This document shows, piece after piece, positions 44,289 to 57,395 of a stretch of DNA of 64,000 bases (positions are counted from its first letter, which is position 1; the number at the start of each line of letters is the position of its first letter). The notes beneath the pieces were generated by a model. That model worked only from the letters and a program-made list of their open reading frames with translations. It was not told where the DNA came from and did not search any database. This stretch comes from Volvox africanus (lineage: Eukaryota > Chlorophyta > Chlorophyceae > Chlamydomonadales > Volvocaceae): contig BSDZ01000005.1 of NCBI GenBank assembly GCA_030268105.1, forward strand, positions 248,001-312,000, given 5' to 3'. The position numbers and the translations under genes are program-made.

Positions 44289-47200
44289 CCTTTTAGTGAA
44301 AATGCTCTCTGTGGCAATATGTTTTGGGAGTAGCACAAAAGATAACGGACCCATAGGTCACACACAGGAACAGCCCCCACAGGGGCATTATGCACATACT
44401 AAGGGCTGTAAAACGGATAGCGGGTTGCCATTGCTCTGCTTTGTTAACATTACTGCAAACTTAGTGAACGCTTGGACTGAATGGAGTGTGCCAGGATGTA
44501 TAACTTGGAGGATATGTTGACAGACGTCAAACGCTTTGATGAAGATGGAAGGTAACGTAAGTTTCCTGGAACTTGCGAGGCGGAATGGAATATCCTGAAT
44601 CCTTTGTTCGTTGCGGAACGGGGGATGGTGTAATACGGTGTGGCTACAATAACGTGTGAGTAGTCGCAATGGTTTAGTCGCATCAAGAGTCGAATTGCTC
44701 ACTGTTGCAGCCAATGCTCGGAAGGCACACTCGGGACGTCGGGAGATTCATTTGATACCGCAATCTGAAGGCAGAGGAACGTTATCGAGGCCCACGGCCG
44801 GGTACTGATTGTCTCTCGAAAGCCAGCGAGCTGGTCAGTCTGTTCTCGGTAGCTTGTGTCGCTGTGTGTCAAGCGTTGTGCAGTGGAGAGTGGAGGACGG
44901 ATGAATGCATTTTCATGCACAGCATATGCCACCTCGCAAGTGCTGCGGGGTAGGTAGGGGGTTCGAGGGGGGATGAAGGAAGTGGAGTGCGGAGGGAGAC
45001 AAGATGGTTCACGTGGGCATATGTGGCTGCTCCTCACTGCTCGGTGCATTAGGAAGACGGGTAATCTGCGTTTGTTATGAAGTTGACGTGAGAATGAACA
45101 TTGGTCACTCCCCTCTGCATATTGATATGGTATGCTGTTAATGGGAAGGGCTTCGGGACATCGTCTAGAGCTGGAGCTGTCTCATGTTGCAGCAGACGCC
45201 CTTCACTCCTTGGCAAACAGGATGCACATCGCAGCCGTCCATGCCTCTTTTAGGCCGCTGATTAGGCAGAAATCCACATGGCGGCTCTGTGTGACTTCAA
45301 GCGCAGCATTTCCTTGCGGCATACGCACAAAGGGAGTGAATCCGTGAAGCCATGATACACCCGCGGGACGGAGAGGAGGGCACATGGATGGGGCCGTTAC
45401 ACACATGACACCAATTAGAGCTCCCACCCAACGCCGCTACTTCCGGCTGGCAGAGTAATTATTCCACATGAACAGAACAGCACATATGTCCTCTCTTAAC
45501 TCTCCTCTGTTGTTGCTGGCCGCAACACACCAACGTAAGGCACAGAATGTGGTCCAAAGCCAACCTACAGCCACAAACGGGACACAGCCACAGAGCAGCA
45601 CGCCAGCACTGCGACCGTCCACATTGCTCATTCCTGTTGCCGCAAACTCACATAGCTCCTAGGCGCCAAACTCCCACAACAAGCCGAGGTAGCGCCATGT
45701 ACATGACGGCCGGAACATTGTACAGAATCAGGACGCGGGGTGCCTCTGAAGTCTGAACCAGCTTAGCTCAGCTCTGTGGGAGAAGCCGGGACCCAAGCTC
45801 CCACAGGCAAGGACCCAATACGAGTGTACTAAGGCCGCTTTAACCTAACTTTCATGCTTTCCCGATATGCCGCCTGCACGCAGATATGATGCCGAGTCCA
45901 GGCTTTGTTTCCATTTCTCTCCCACGGTCTTCACCACCACATATCAGTCAGCAGGGCTTCACAGCGGCTCTTCATTTGACCAATAAAAATCAGCTAAGGT
46001 GGTTAAGCCCGCTGCATGGATAGTCGGCTACAGCTTTACACAGCTCACCAAGATACGCCCGAACGTCCCACATGTCACATCTGCATATGTAGCTGGACTC
46101 CCGTGAAATGTATCCATCGACCTCCGACCGCCCAAACCATCACTTATGCAAACAGTAGCAGGTTGCTTCAAAGGCCCACGAAACGCGTCAGCAAGCCCAT
46201 GGCCCACCTCCATCACCCACGTTTCAGCCCCCAGTCAACCAACAGTGGCCAAAAGAGGACCGCACAGATCCGGGGGAAATGCATATTGCGCCTCGAGGCT
46301 GTCAAGGTCTATCACGAGCTCGCGCTCCCGATCCCATTACTCTGTCTGTCCAAGGCCGTCAAGGTCAAGGGGTGCCATAACAATAATGCGCTGCATCTCA
46401 GCCTGGCTGCCCGGTTCTCGGTGACCCAGTCACCTCCGTGATCAGATGCGAGGTTACTCGGGGTGCTTTCAGGGCCCCAACGGAAGACGTCGTTAGCTTG
46501 CAGCCGCGCGGCCTTTCTACGGCATCATCTCTCTTAACCACCAGTCGTGCTGCACGAATCATGAGTTGGCGAGCAATTACTTGCCTTTGGGCAACCTGGC
46601 AAATGTCGTGATTCGTCACCACATTTACGAGTGTTCAAAAAGTCAAGATCAGTCGAAAAGAGCCACATGCCCTGCAGGGCCTTAATTACGCCCTATGGGG
46701 AAGCTGGATGCTCAATGGCCACATAATTAACGTGTCTCCCGCGCGGTCGCGCGCGCAGACACGTTGCATCAAATAATACACCACAGAAGAGGAGTGCTTC
46801 AGCGGTCTCCCCGACGAGCCAGGGTAGCTGCCCCAGCAGTGTCGGGTCCATCGGGATATGTAACACCCACACAATGCGGAGTGAGAATGCAACAATCCCG
46901 GACTTAAAAACATCATCATCTTCGTTTGCTTCTGTGACTAGGAACCGAACCATTACGTTTTAATACTCTATACGCACAATTAGGAGTTTGTTTCCTCTCC
47001 ATAAGGACACAGACTGCGCCAGTGCACATGCCGATGCTGGGACCACGCGGCTCCCAACCCTAGAGGCACAAACGTCACGCTTCCCGGACGTTATATTTGC
47101 AGTCAATCGAAGAAACGCATCGCGATCAAGCAAAAGACGACCACCACGGTCACCAACAGGTTCAAAAGATTAGAGAGAAGACATGCAAAGAAATGATGAT

Positions 47201-47837
47201 GACGACGACGCGCTCCCGTGTGCTCCGTGTGCAAATGGAGGCGATCCAAGGATCAGGAGCTGCTTTGACTTGCACCCCGGGAGCCCCTTTGCAATATTGA
47301 GAGGCTAACCGCGATACTTAACCCCCCCCCTTCACATGCGCAGAATAGGCGTCAGTGAACTGACCAGCGTAAATGACAACAATTTCACTCTGAACGCTGA
47401 GACAATCGCTCTGGCAAAGCCCGCACGGGACTGAGGAACAACGAGCGGACTCCGTTACCTGTGCGATGGCGGCATCCTTCCGCACCGCACCCCCTTCAGT
47501 GACATTGTTCACTTGTTTCTCCGCTTTCCAACTCACGTGGATCTGGACCCAGATCCAAAGGTGGCTCACAACATCGCCGAAATCATAGCCATAACCACAA
47601 TCGGTTATGAGGGCAACGAAATTCCCATTTGGGTCCGTCGAGGCAGCCCCATTGGGCGCGACCGACGCGATGATCTGGACGCAGCATATCGTGAAGACAC
47701 ACAGAAGCCATAAAGAGCCACCATTGCTGTTGTTTTTGTTGTTGTTGCTGTTGCTACAAGCGGCGCAACTTGACACAGGAGCTGCTCAGCACTGTTCACT
47801 GCTTCCGCCCACCCCTATGCCCACCGCCTTCCGCGCC
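44289..47837. other. Gap between the BRCT-BAH and axonemal-type genes, with possible unassigned exons
   Basis: The first part is the likely 3' UTR of the BRCT-BAH gene (a TGTAA at 44407-44411). Three minus-strand stretches look somewhat protein-like: 47776-47463 has a hydrophobic segment LWLLCVFTICCVQIIASV and has no ATG; 46953-46693 starts MVRFLVTEANEDDDVFKSGI; 46602-46450 has VAQRQVIARQLMIRAARLVV after a good acceptor. I could not join them into a gene, so they are noted but not called. The rest, including 44,700-45,900, shows nothing clear. Confidence 0.35.
44407..44411 (+). terminator. Candidate poly(A) signal (TGTAA) of the BRCT-BAH gene
   Basis: TGTAA lies about 120 bases after the stop codon at 44286-44288. 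The position fits a short 3' UTR, but the motif is short. Confidence 0.35.
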
Positions 47838-50800
47838 TTATGACGTGACGCTAGCAGATCCTTGCGAAACGGAGCCCTCCCAGGAGCCAACGCCCAGCAC
47901 TGCCGCCAGCTCCTGTAGGCCGCCCGCCGGTGGAGTGTCAGCGCTGCCTAGACCACTGGATAGCTGTTGCTGTTGCTGGTGATGGTGGGGGATGTGGCGG
48001 TGGTGATGTGCGGCCTCAGCCACCTGCCGCAGCATCTGCTGCTGCCGGTCGTGATCATCAATTGCCACTTGCGTCAGGGCCTGCAGTAAGACGCTCCGCA
48101 GGGAGGTGGAAACAGAGGTGCGTGTATATGAAATCATACCAACGACGTACAGTGAAATGCTCAAGGACAACCGAAGGTGAAACCGGAAATTTAGGATGGG
48201 TTCGACAGTCCGAGACCGAAAGAACCTGATTATAACCCCCTTTTTAAAACCCTAAATCCCGATTAGGACCCCCAGTTCGAGACCTAACACCCAATTATTG
48301 AGAGCAGTAAAATGAGAAAGGGCCTGGAATCCTACTCCTGCTAATCGCAGGAGGTCCGGGAAGACCCAGACTGCGGTCCCATGTTGAACAGCCCTCCCGC
48401 CCTGGCCAGTGACACAAGCACAATCATGACTAGCGCGATGAGTGCAATTAAAAAAGACAGGGCATGGCGGGCATGTCGTGACGCACACCATACCTGCATG
48501 TCCCGCAGCTCCTGCTCCAACAACGAGAATCGTGCCAGGTCTTCGTCCACTTCCTCCGCATCGCAATCGGCAATGCCGTTAACCGTGCCTGCCTCCACCG
48601 CCTGCTGGAGCAACTGCGCCTGAATATCCAGGGCTGCATCGGCGGCAATGCGGAGATGCTGAAGGTGCTGCTGCAGGTCACGTCGCTCCGCCTCGGCGGC
48701 CTCCGCAGCGTCCGCTACTGCGCGCGCCTGTGTCCCGGGGCTATCGTCCGCGGCAGCGGCAATTCCAGCGGCAGCCAGCGCGAAGGACGACGGATCCAGG
48801 GATGTGGTGCGACTGGCGGTGTTACTTCTGACACTCCCGCGCCCCCCCACGCTGTTCCTAGGGTGGGTTATTCATGTTTGGGCAGAGATCAATACACCTT
48901 GGCATTCAAATAAGTCAATGCTCGTATATATATATGGGTATATACATATATATGGGTATTTTGGTGGATTAGGTATATCTCGTTGTATATGCATGACTAC
49001 ACATATAAATAGAAGTGCAAGTCGGTTGAGTTGATTTGGAGTGAAAAGATGAGGGCGTCCCTCTAGAAGGGAGCCACTAGCAGGGGGCTCCGCCAAGGTT
49101 AGGTTAGTGGCTGGGCCGCTGGTGCCGGAGGAATGCCATCACCACCATGTAACGCTTACATACATGCATATATGTAGGCGTTCAATACGCAGGAAAGCAC
49201 CTTTGCGTACTGCCTAGTTATTAGGTTAACACTTTTGCCTATACCATATCATAATATGTATAATAATTATTGCCGATAAACACTCTTAAACCTAAGCAAT
49301 CCTTCACCTGAACAGCTTTCCAGCACATGATGCACAAAATCGCACGGGAAATATCCCCTACACGCTTAAATACTGTTTCGTCCCTTGCTCGGGCTTGGTC
49401 TCTGCAACCGGGCACCACGCTTTCGAACAGCCTTGCCTCGCGCTCTCGCACCTGTTGGAGTTGAGCTGCGGCTGGAAGGTGCATCCTGCCAGACCCGCCT
49501 CCTCCTTCTTGCGCCGCAGCACCTCCAGTCGCTCTGCCGTTTTGGCCGCCACTCGGTGAAGCAGCTCGAAGGTAGACGCCGTGTCCGGCCTGCTCTTGGC
49601 CGCCAGTGCACGGGAGCGCGGGTTAATTGCAGGCCGGAACGTGTGCGCGGGTTCTTGCTTGGCGGGGGGCGAAGGTACCAGGTAGGCACGGGGCCCGCGG
49701 CGCAGTCGCAGCGCTTCCTCCATGCAGCTCATGAACATCTCGATGCTCATGGGCGGACAGGGCTCGCCGAGCAGGCCGCCGCAGCCAGGCGGGGAGGTAC
49801 CGTGCGAATGCGACCCTTGGAGGTGTTGCTTTGAGGGGCTCATGTTGGAGGTGGAGTCTGCGGGCCCCTCGGCGGCGGCGCCGATCTGGCCGCTGGGGTT
49901 GGGACTTCCGCCATGTGAGCCCGCAGCGAGCCGCTGCTCCTCGGATCTGTTGGCGAAGAAATCGGCGTGATGAAGTGTCAGTCGGAACGAGGTGAGGGGC
50001 AGAATGAGGATTTTATGTCAGACGCAACGGATGCGGATACTTCAATGCGGCAAATGCGCAGGCCGGCTCCATTGACTGTACTGGAGAGCGGCCGGCTTCA
50101 CGCCGCGCCATCTTTCGTCCATATTTGCGTGTACAACATTGGAGCTGTCAATGTCTCTTTATACACTTAGTCGATTCAAACAACGGGTCCTGACCTATCT
50201 GCCTTCTCGGCGCCCAAACGCAAACTCACGTCAGCATCAGTCCGTTGGCGCGCGCCCACACGTCTGCGGCGGCCTCCACGTCCAGCAGCACCTCACCGTC
50301 CAGGTTATCCGCACGCGGGTGACGAATGGGCTCCGCGCTGGGCTCCTCGATGGGCGGCGAACGTCCAAGTACCGCCAGAAGGTCCAGGGAGCCCGAGCCG
50401 CCCTCGTCCAAGTATTCGAATATTTGACGGAAGCGTTTCAACTTTAGGTCCGTGAAGATGCGCTGACTGACCACTGCGTTGTGCGATGTGGGAGCGCAGA
50501 GGCCAGATTTTGAAACACCAAGCATTAGACAAGGTGGATGCGCAAAGAGAGGTTGGGACCTGAGAAGATCTGTTCAAACCCTAGAGTGTGAGGACGACTT
50601 GAGGGGGCCTCGCCGGTTATCCGTTCAATCAGCGCTGCTATGCATGACGATGATGATGATGAACGAGGGGCACGGGTGAAGACAGTGAGGATGCAACAAT
50701 GAAACGTGAGAACCTCCTAGAATCCGCTGATAAGGACGTTTTGTCGACCTTGAGGCCCTTGTATGTGTGCGTCACGTCTTCACGCTGTGATTGCGCACAC

Positions 50801-51787
50801 GCGCACTTACATGTCGTGCGGCTCCTCGTGGCCTCTTCAACCGCCAACCGCCGCTCCGCCTCCTCCGCAGCCGCTCGCTTGGCCGCCAGGTCCTGCGCCG
50901 TGCGATACAGGTGCTCGCCGATGTGCGCGCCACGCCGGCTGCTGCGCGCGTGGCCGACGCCGCCGCGGGGACCCCGGCCACACTCTGGCTGGAAGAGGGG
51001 TTTCTGCGTGATGGGGTCCACGGCGCCGTACGCGGCCTGACGAGCGGCCTCCAGCTTGGCCTAAGCGATCGGCATTAGTACCGGGAAGCGGAAACAAGAA
51101 GGAAACGGAGTGAGCACCTTAGGGGTCAGGTGGAAGGGTCATGGTGTGGACGAGCGGTGAAGGATCAATTTGGATCGGCCACTGGTAACGGGAACTGCAA
51201 ATCAGTGCGGCCTGGATGATGTCAGTGGCTCGGTTCAGGAAACCTAGGTCTTTCCAAACCAGGCTCCATTCTCAGCAGATGATCGACGGATGGAAGGTGT
51301 TGACTTCTCGCGCCAAGCCGCCAGATCCTTCTGTGTAAAATTTCATGCTGTGTTTCATTTGTAATGTTATGCCTATTCCATAACATGTATTTGATACTGC
51401 TCATTTTGATGACCAGCGCGCATCTCCTCACACCCGCAATCGTTACCTCCGGATGGTTCCAGCACGCTGCGGGGTACCAGCACCAGCACCCCATACCGCA
51501 TGCCGGTCGCCCCCTTCCCGTTGCAATGGACAACCATCAGGTGCAAACCCATTTATTTTGGGCTGATGTACGGCGTCCACCGGCATGTTCCTTTGGCCCA
51601 AGGGTCCGTTCACTAACCATGACGCACCTGCTTGCGCTCCGCCTCCGCGTAGAGGCGAGTCACCACAGCTGGAACCCGCGACCCCGCCGATCCCTGGTTG
51701 CAACTAGTCGTTGTCGCCGTCGCAGCTCCTGCCATATTGGGACCAGGGCTCCGTTGTTGTTGTTGTTGCTGCTGCTGCTGCTGCTGC

Positions 51788-51818
<31 letters not shown>

Positions 51819-54800
51819 GCTGCTGCTTGAGCTTGTCCCAGCTGCGTCGGAGGTACTCCAGCGCGCGTGGGTCCTTGTTCACCTGTGCGTCACGGAGAAG
51901 CAGAAGCGAGGCAGTCGCCAAGAGCGTGTTGCTACATTCGAGAGGATTATGCCAATGAAGAGGAAAACAACAGACCCAGCTGCAGGGATCAACCGGGCAT
52001 TTCCTATCTCGAGGCGTTAGCGGCAACCTGCTGTGTGGCTGAGAGATTTGAGACAACGGTGAGCCCTTGGTGACCAAGATGACAAGCAGCCGGGCATGTC
52101 TAATAGGTTCCACAGTCGATGGATTGGGAGGGCCTCAGAACCACACCCTTTTCCTTATCGTTACGAAAGTGCATGTAACAGAACGCATTCCCCCTCACTC
52201 TTGACGGCATAAGTTTGGTGTAACGGTAGACATACCTGTGGCTGGAAGGTGACCCCTTCTGGATACCAGTTCCGCAGGTCCTCCAGCCTGAGCGACGACA
52301 GAAAAATGCATCCGCAATCCGTCATGTGGCGGTGGAGTGTGAAGTGAAAGAAAGCCGGTCAACCGCAAGCAGAGAGGGTACAAAGCAAGCAGGCACGGGT
52401 GTGAGAGGTGCCCAATCAATCAAGCAGTTGCCCACATAGCCCACGCAATACCTTATTCCCTTAATCATATGTTCGGTTTATAAAACATTTCTTGCCACTC
52501 GAAGGAATCCAACCCCGAAGGAATCTTACTTCACTTGACGGCGCTGGGCATCCGCAAACAGCTGCTCATAGTGAGTAAGGTTGAGTTGCTGCAGGTGTAG
52601 GATAGGCAGGGTGCGATAAAGCCTTAGATACTCAAAGACGAAATCGAAAGGGATAGCCTCCGGAATATACCGCCCGCCCCCCGAACCACCGCGCAACTTC
52701 AGAGCGCTCTGTTCCTTCATTGAACTATGCATACGTGTCATGTACAGGAGGCATAGTCCTGACCGCATAGCCGACCACGAGAACTGCTCAATTCCAAAAA
52801 GGCCACTCTCCCAACAGCCTGTAATTGAGACAACGACGCGCCTAACCGTGGCCACGAGTTACTCGCAGGTTAAGTAACGGGTATACATATATACGTGATA
52901 CTGCGCGCCTATGAGTCAAAGAGATAAAAAAACATCTCTTTTACTCATAGACGCCCGCGCACGTTGACCCAAGTAGTCTGTTTAGGCAACGGTGCCCAAA
53001 CAACATATGGTCCCTAACATGCGATCCCCCCTTCCAGGCATAGCTGATCTGGATGTTTGAGGAACACCCGCGCAGTACTTCTACTGTGCTTCGAACCAGG
53101 CTAGGGGTTTTAGGCGTTGAGAGTTGGGACACCCCCGCGCGGATCCCCTCTCTCGTCTCACCCCACCTTCAGCGCCTCCGACCGCTCCATCATCAACAGA
53201 TCGCTGTTTTTATTGATCTGTGGCCGGAAGGTGCACTCCGCCACCTCGGCGGCCTCGCGTTGCTGCCGCAGCTGCTCCAGGCGCTCCTGGAGGAGTGAAG
53301 CCAGGGAAGGTTAGGAGAGCGTCATGGTGACCATGTCAACCACAGACTTGGTAACTGAATTTCCTATTGTACACAGGCACACATACATGGGCCCGCACAC
53401 ACACAGACAGTCTCCATGGACCCCCACTTCCTCGCAGCTCTGTCCCACTAGCTACACGTAAGGCCGACATAATCCTCCAGCCCCCTTCGGGCACAGACCT
53501 GCGTCGATTTGCGGACGCCCCGCATGTGCAGCCGCTGCCACTTTTCATAATCATCCCCTCCGTCTAAGCCGTTGCCCATGCTGTTTAAGAAGCTACTGCG
53601 CTCGCGCTGCTTGAGCTCCCAGGCCTTCTTGGTAATCGCGGGCGCAAAGGTCACGCCTTCTAGCTCCCTCGCCTCACGGGCCTTACGCTCCGCCTCCGCC
53701 TGTGGCCACCGAGGACCGACACCGGATGGACTGCACTCAACAATTCAACGCGCATCCTCCGAAACCCGTGAGCATGCCGGAACCCGGCGGGCGAAAGAAG
53801 CAAACAGGAAGGGTAAGCAGTCCGGCATGCCAGTCCGCGCACCTTACAAGGACCCTCTCTCCGGTATCACAGCAAGCGTACGCACTCCGCATATGTCCAT
53901 CCCATCACCCGAGTAGCCCAGGAAGTATGTTCGAATCGGGGGCTTCTCCACTCAGCACAAACCCCTTGATATACATACATAAGTACCTTCAGCTTCCTGT
54001 TTTCCCCGGCTCAGTAACGGGAAACAGAGACGCACCCGCTTAAGTCGCGCCATGAGAGCCTCAACACCCTCTGCGTACAGCATCTCGCCGTAATTGTCAT
54101 ACGCCCCATTCGCCCCTCGTCCCCGCATCATCTCTGCGCTGATCCAGGACATGACGGACCGCCTCTGCGTCAGCGCCGCCACCGCCTCTGCGTTGGCAAC
54201 TCGACGGCGCTCCTCCAATCTCGCAGCGCGCTCCTGGGCGGTGGCATACAGCCGCAAGTGCACGCTGTCCCTCTCCCTGCAACGGGACTCACGCAGGCGG
54301 GGACGAGAACGCATTTCGGGGCCTCAAATTCCGCACTGCACCTGACCCTTTCCACGTGTAGTGCAGGTAGTTAGCGGCGCTACACACCAATAATTAACTC
54401 TCCACTGATCGCAATTTCAACATGTTACCAAATCTCCCATGCGCCATTCAGTCTCGGGGCCCCATAAGCATCCCTCACGCACCTTGGACTGGGACCCGTG
54501 GTGTTTTTGCCGTACTGAAACGGCCCAGAAGGTTGATTGCTTACTCCTGAGGAGCTCCGCTTGCTGTTGTGGCCGCTGCCACTGCCGCCCCCACCGCCGC
54601 CGCCACTGAGCACCTCTGATGCGCTGACCCAGTTGCCACGGCGCGTCGAGGGTGCGTGAGACTCATCAAGCAGTTTGTTTGATAGCTGCTGATAGAGCCG
54701 TTCATCCATTCCGGTGCCAAAGCTGTACTTCGTCGGCTGGGTGTTCCCGGCCATCGCTGCGATGCCTACCCCACCACTGGGTTTCATCTGCGTCGGGCTG

Positions 54801-55581
54801 TGGCGCTTTGGTGACCTGGTGCGATGCGGTGGGTCGAAAGTTCCGCCACCGCCGTCCAAGCTGGACACCGCTCCTTCCGTTGCCTGCCCCATCCATCAAC
54901 ATTGTCATGTTTGGGAATTGTAAAAGAAATGAACTCCTGACTGATGATGCGAAACACGCCCTTCTAAACCATTAAACGAAGGCTGTTGCTGTTGCGGAAC
55001 ATTTTCAGCTGCTGACAGCTTTGCGGCCTCCCAATCCCAGATGGCAACCAAGCCATCCACAGGTGATGAAGGACGGATCCAGGCGGGTACACGCGCTCGA
55101 CACTGTGTCCTATCGCACCCAGGGCCCCACACGCTCACCGTTTTGCCATCTCGATTCGCCGCTGCTTTCCGCAAGTTCTCCTCTAAGTGCGCTGCCAGAG
55201 GCCCAACGATAGCGTCTGGCAGGTTGTAGCGGCGACAGAAGGCGCGCGCGACGTCCTCTGGGATCTCACCAACCCGCACTTCAATCCGCTCCGAAACTCC
55301 CCCGCCTACATCTACAGTCGTGACCAAAAGGACACGCGGCTCCTCCTTCACTGCGAAGCCTTTCTTGATCGGATCGTCTGTTCAAGGGGGGAAGACATGC
55401 GGACGTCTGGGTGGGGTCGAAATGGGAGGTGGCGGGCTGCTTTCTACCGATCTGCGCGACCTGACCCTTCCTAGCATATGACCAGCTCTGGCTTAAGCAG
55501 GAGCACAACCCTTACCCCGTAACACTCACCGGGCAGGGCCGCAGCTGCAACTAGATGCTGCATGAGGTCCGAGGACATCAT
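47838..55581 (-). CDS. Predicted axonemal/ciliary-type repeat protein with CTFxPxIN motifs and an EF-hand-like segment
   Basis: Fourteen exons on the minus strand: 55581-55530, 55377-55139, 54883-54483, 54276-54036, 53699-53499, 53286-53167, 52708-52530, 52287-52236, 51882-51628, 51060-50811, 50473-50230, 49946-49452, 48857-48494 and 48080-47838. The phases all close (1,111 residues). Residues about 20-95 form a compact N-terminal domain with ERIEVRVGEIPEDVARAFCR. A recurring motif follows: VTFAPAITK, CTFRPQINK, VTFQPQVNK, PLFQPECGR, HTFRPAINP and CTFQPQLN. Each is near an Arg/Glu-rich helix and often an LY..A segment (HLRLYATAQERAAR, VVTRLYAEAERKQ). Residues about 683-700 (YLDEGGSGSLDLL) resemble an EF-hand loop but lack the usual acidic residue at position 12. 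I associate this repeat style with conserved proteins of flagellated protists. No catalytic domain is visible; the function is inferred. A poly-Gln run in exon 9 is encoded by a CAA/CAG microsatellite. The exon 7 acceptor is the weakest junction. Confidence 0.8.
49075..49190 (+). repeat. Diverged relative of the 124-bp repeat (family B, copy 3)
   Basis: Compared with 12725-12848 it keeps the order GGTTAGTGG, GGGCCGCTG, GGAG(G)AATGC-like and a TACATATG-like end, but most positions differ. It lies in intron 12 of the axonemal-type gene. Relationship is likely but not certain. Confidence 0.4.
51752..51828 (-). repeat. Coding CAA/CAG run (poly-Gln) in exon 9 of the axonemal-type gene
   Basis: A tract of about 25 Gln codons, with blocks of CAA and CAG, sits between DKLK and RSPGPNMAG. 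It is a coding microsatellite likely to vary in length. Confidence 0.85.
52901..52960. repeat. Long imperfect hairpin in an intron of the axonemal-type gene
   Basis: The left arm GCGCGCCTATGAGTCAAAGAGAT and right arm ATCTCTTTTACTCATAGACGC..GCGC pair with few mismatches around an A-rich loop. It lies in intron 6 (52709-53166), next to a short ATATAT tract. It may be a tiny MITE or an intronic RNA hairpin. Confidence 0.65.
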
Positions 55582-57395
55582 TCTTGCCTAGAGCTTGCAG
55601 CGTCCCTGTTCTGTCCCTACGACGGCGTAAAGCATATATGAACCATACATAGCAACTCGAATCCAGTAGCATGCTACAAAGCGACCTAGGGTCAGCCTAC
55701 GTGGCCACGAAAGCCACGCCTACGAGCGATGAAGATACAGGCTTGCTTTTCTCATGTAAGCAGGTGATGCTATCAACTAGTTCGAACCGGAAACAGCCAC
55801 GACCTTATGTCTCGACGTCAAGTTGACTCTTCCACTTTGACACCAAAAACAGCTAGCATGTCGCTTGACTATGTAGATTTACACAGCTTCTCGATAAATG
55901 GGAGGTTAAGTCGAAGGACTGCTGCATGGTCCACACTGCTGTAGCTGTTCGCCGGCGAAAGCTGGGACAAGCACTATTCTATATGACAACCTCACCTACC
56001 CTAACACGGTTGCTGGATGTGCAGAAGATAAATTTCGATTGAGCTCCACAAAAGCCTCCAAGCGATGCTGGTTACTAACCCGCGCGGACGAAAGTCAAAA
56101 GTCGTGCTGGTTAAACAACTCCAGCAAGTATTTGTGCCGGGCTGTAGATGGATAAAGCGGCTTGCGAAGATGGAGGTCACAAAGACTAGTCGGCCAAGGA
56201 CTGCGGCACAATAGCCGCACTGTTGTCTTAGAGTAATGGCATCATCGCAATGACCTAACAAGGCATTGAATCAATGAACATTAGGGTCATCTATTTGCAC
56301 TCACGGCTCGGGCGGAAATCTGTGGGGTACGGGTGCTACACAGTTGACTTTGACCATCCGACATCGCAAAAAGAATTTATATATTTATTTGGTAACTATT
56401 AATACATCGTTATCATTCTCCAGTTTTTTCCAAATCTGAAGGCCAAAAGAAAGCAAGGAGACGCAAAGGCCTGAAGGTAGGGGAACGGACTTGACAGTAG
56501 CGTGACACTGGCATTTATAGGCCTCCACGTTGTAATAATACGTGGACTTCTAGGAAGAATATTACTTGGGGAGACCCAGAAGTGTACGGCGATGTATGAC
56601 GGTCTTACCCAGCACGACACCTACACAGACCACAGGCAATCGGCGCGCCATGCTCGCACACAAGTAGATGATTTTGCAAATGGTGAACAGAAGCACCCAT
56701 AGTTTGATGAATACCAAGTCCTTGTTGCAGAAAACGAGCGCTGTGCAGCGGCCGTACGACAACTATCCCACCTCAGCTTGTCCACTTCCTTCTCAAGATT
56801 TCTTCCGTTACGTCTCGGTCGTCCCGGTCATTTCCCGATGTGTAATGTATGTATGGGCGTATAGACGGACTGTTAGTCGACCTCCGCTTTTGGCCGCTCT
56901 TCCAGACCTCAAATCTTACTCGCTGGGGCCATCACCACCAACGGCTCTCACTACCGAATCGGCCTAATATCTCTTTAGCCCACCGAAGAGGAAACGTCGT
57001 GTACCGTATTAATTTTACCTTGTGCTGACCTGGTGGTGGCTCCTACGAAGCCATCCATCAGCCCCCAACCCGTCTTGTAGATTTTCGGGCCAGGGCCGGG
57101 GCCAGGGCCGGGGTACATCTAGATAAAGCCCGTTCTTACATCAAATACATATTATACCATGTGAAATGAAGACGTCCTTTGCTGAAGAAAAGGTGGTTTG
57201 AAAAGGGGTGATGGCTGGGAGGTTGTGTAAGGCTCATCGGGGAGGTAAAAGCCTAAACCCCAAAGACTTATTGACAGCGCTCCGGTCCCTGTCACAGGTA
57301 GTCTCAGTACGGTACCATAAGATAATACGTCAGGTTACTACTGTAAGGATAGCCACGTTTTCCCGATCCTTGTTTTCCCTCTTTATCACATCCTG
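55582..57395. other. Intergenic region between the axonemal-type gene and GAA1
   Basis: The left part should be the promoter and 5' UTR of the axonemal-type gene (minus strand). The right part should be the 3' UTR of GAA1; a TTACA (TGTAA on minus) at 57136-57140 is a candidate poly(A) signal. A short GC repeat, GGGCCAGGGCCGG-type, lies near 57,085-57,115. No gene is supported in between. Confidence 0.45.
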
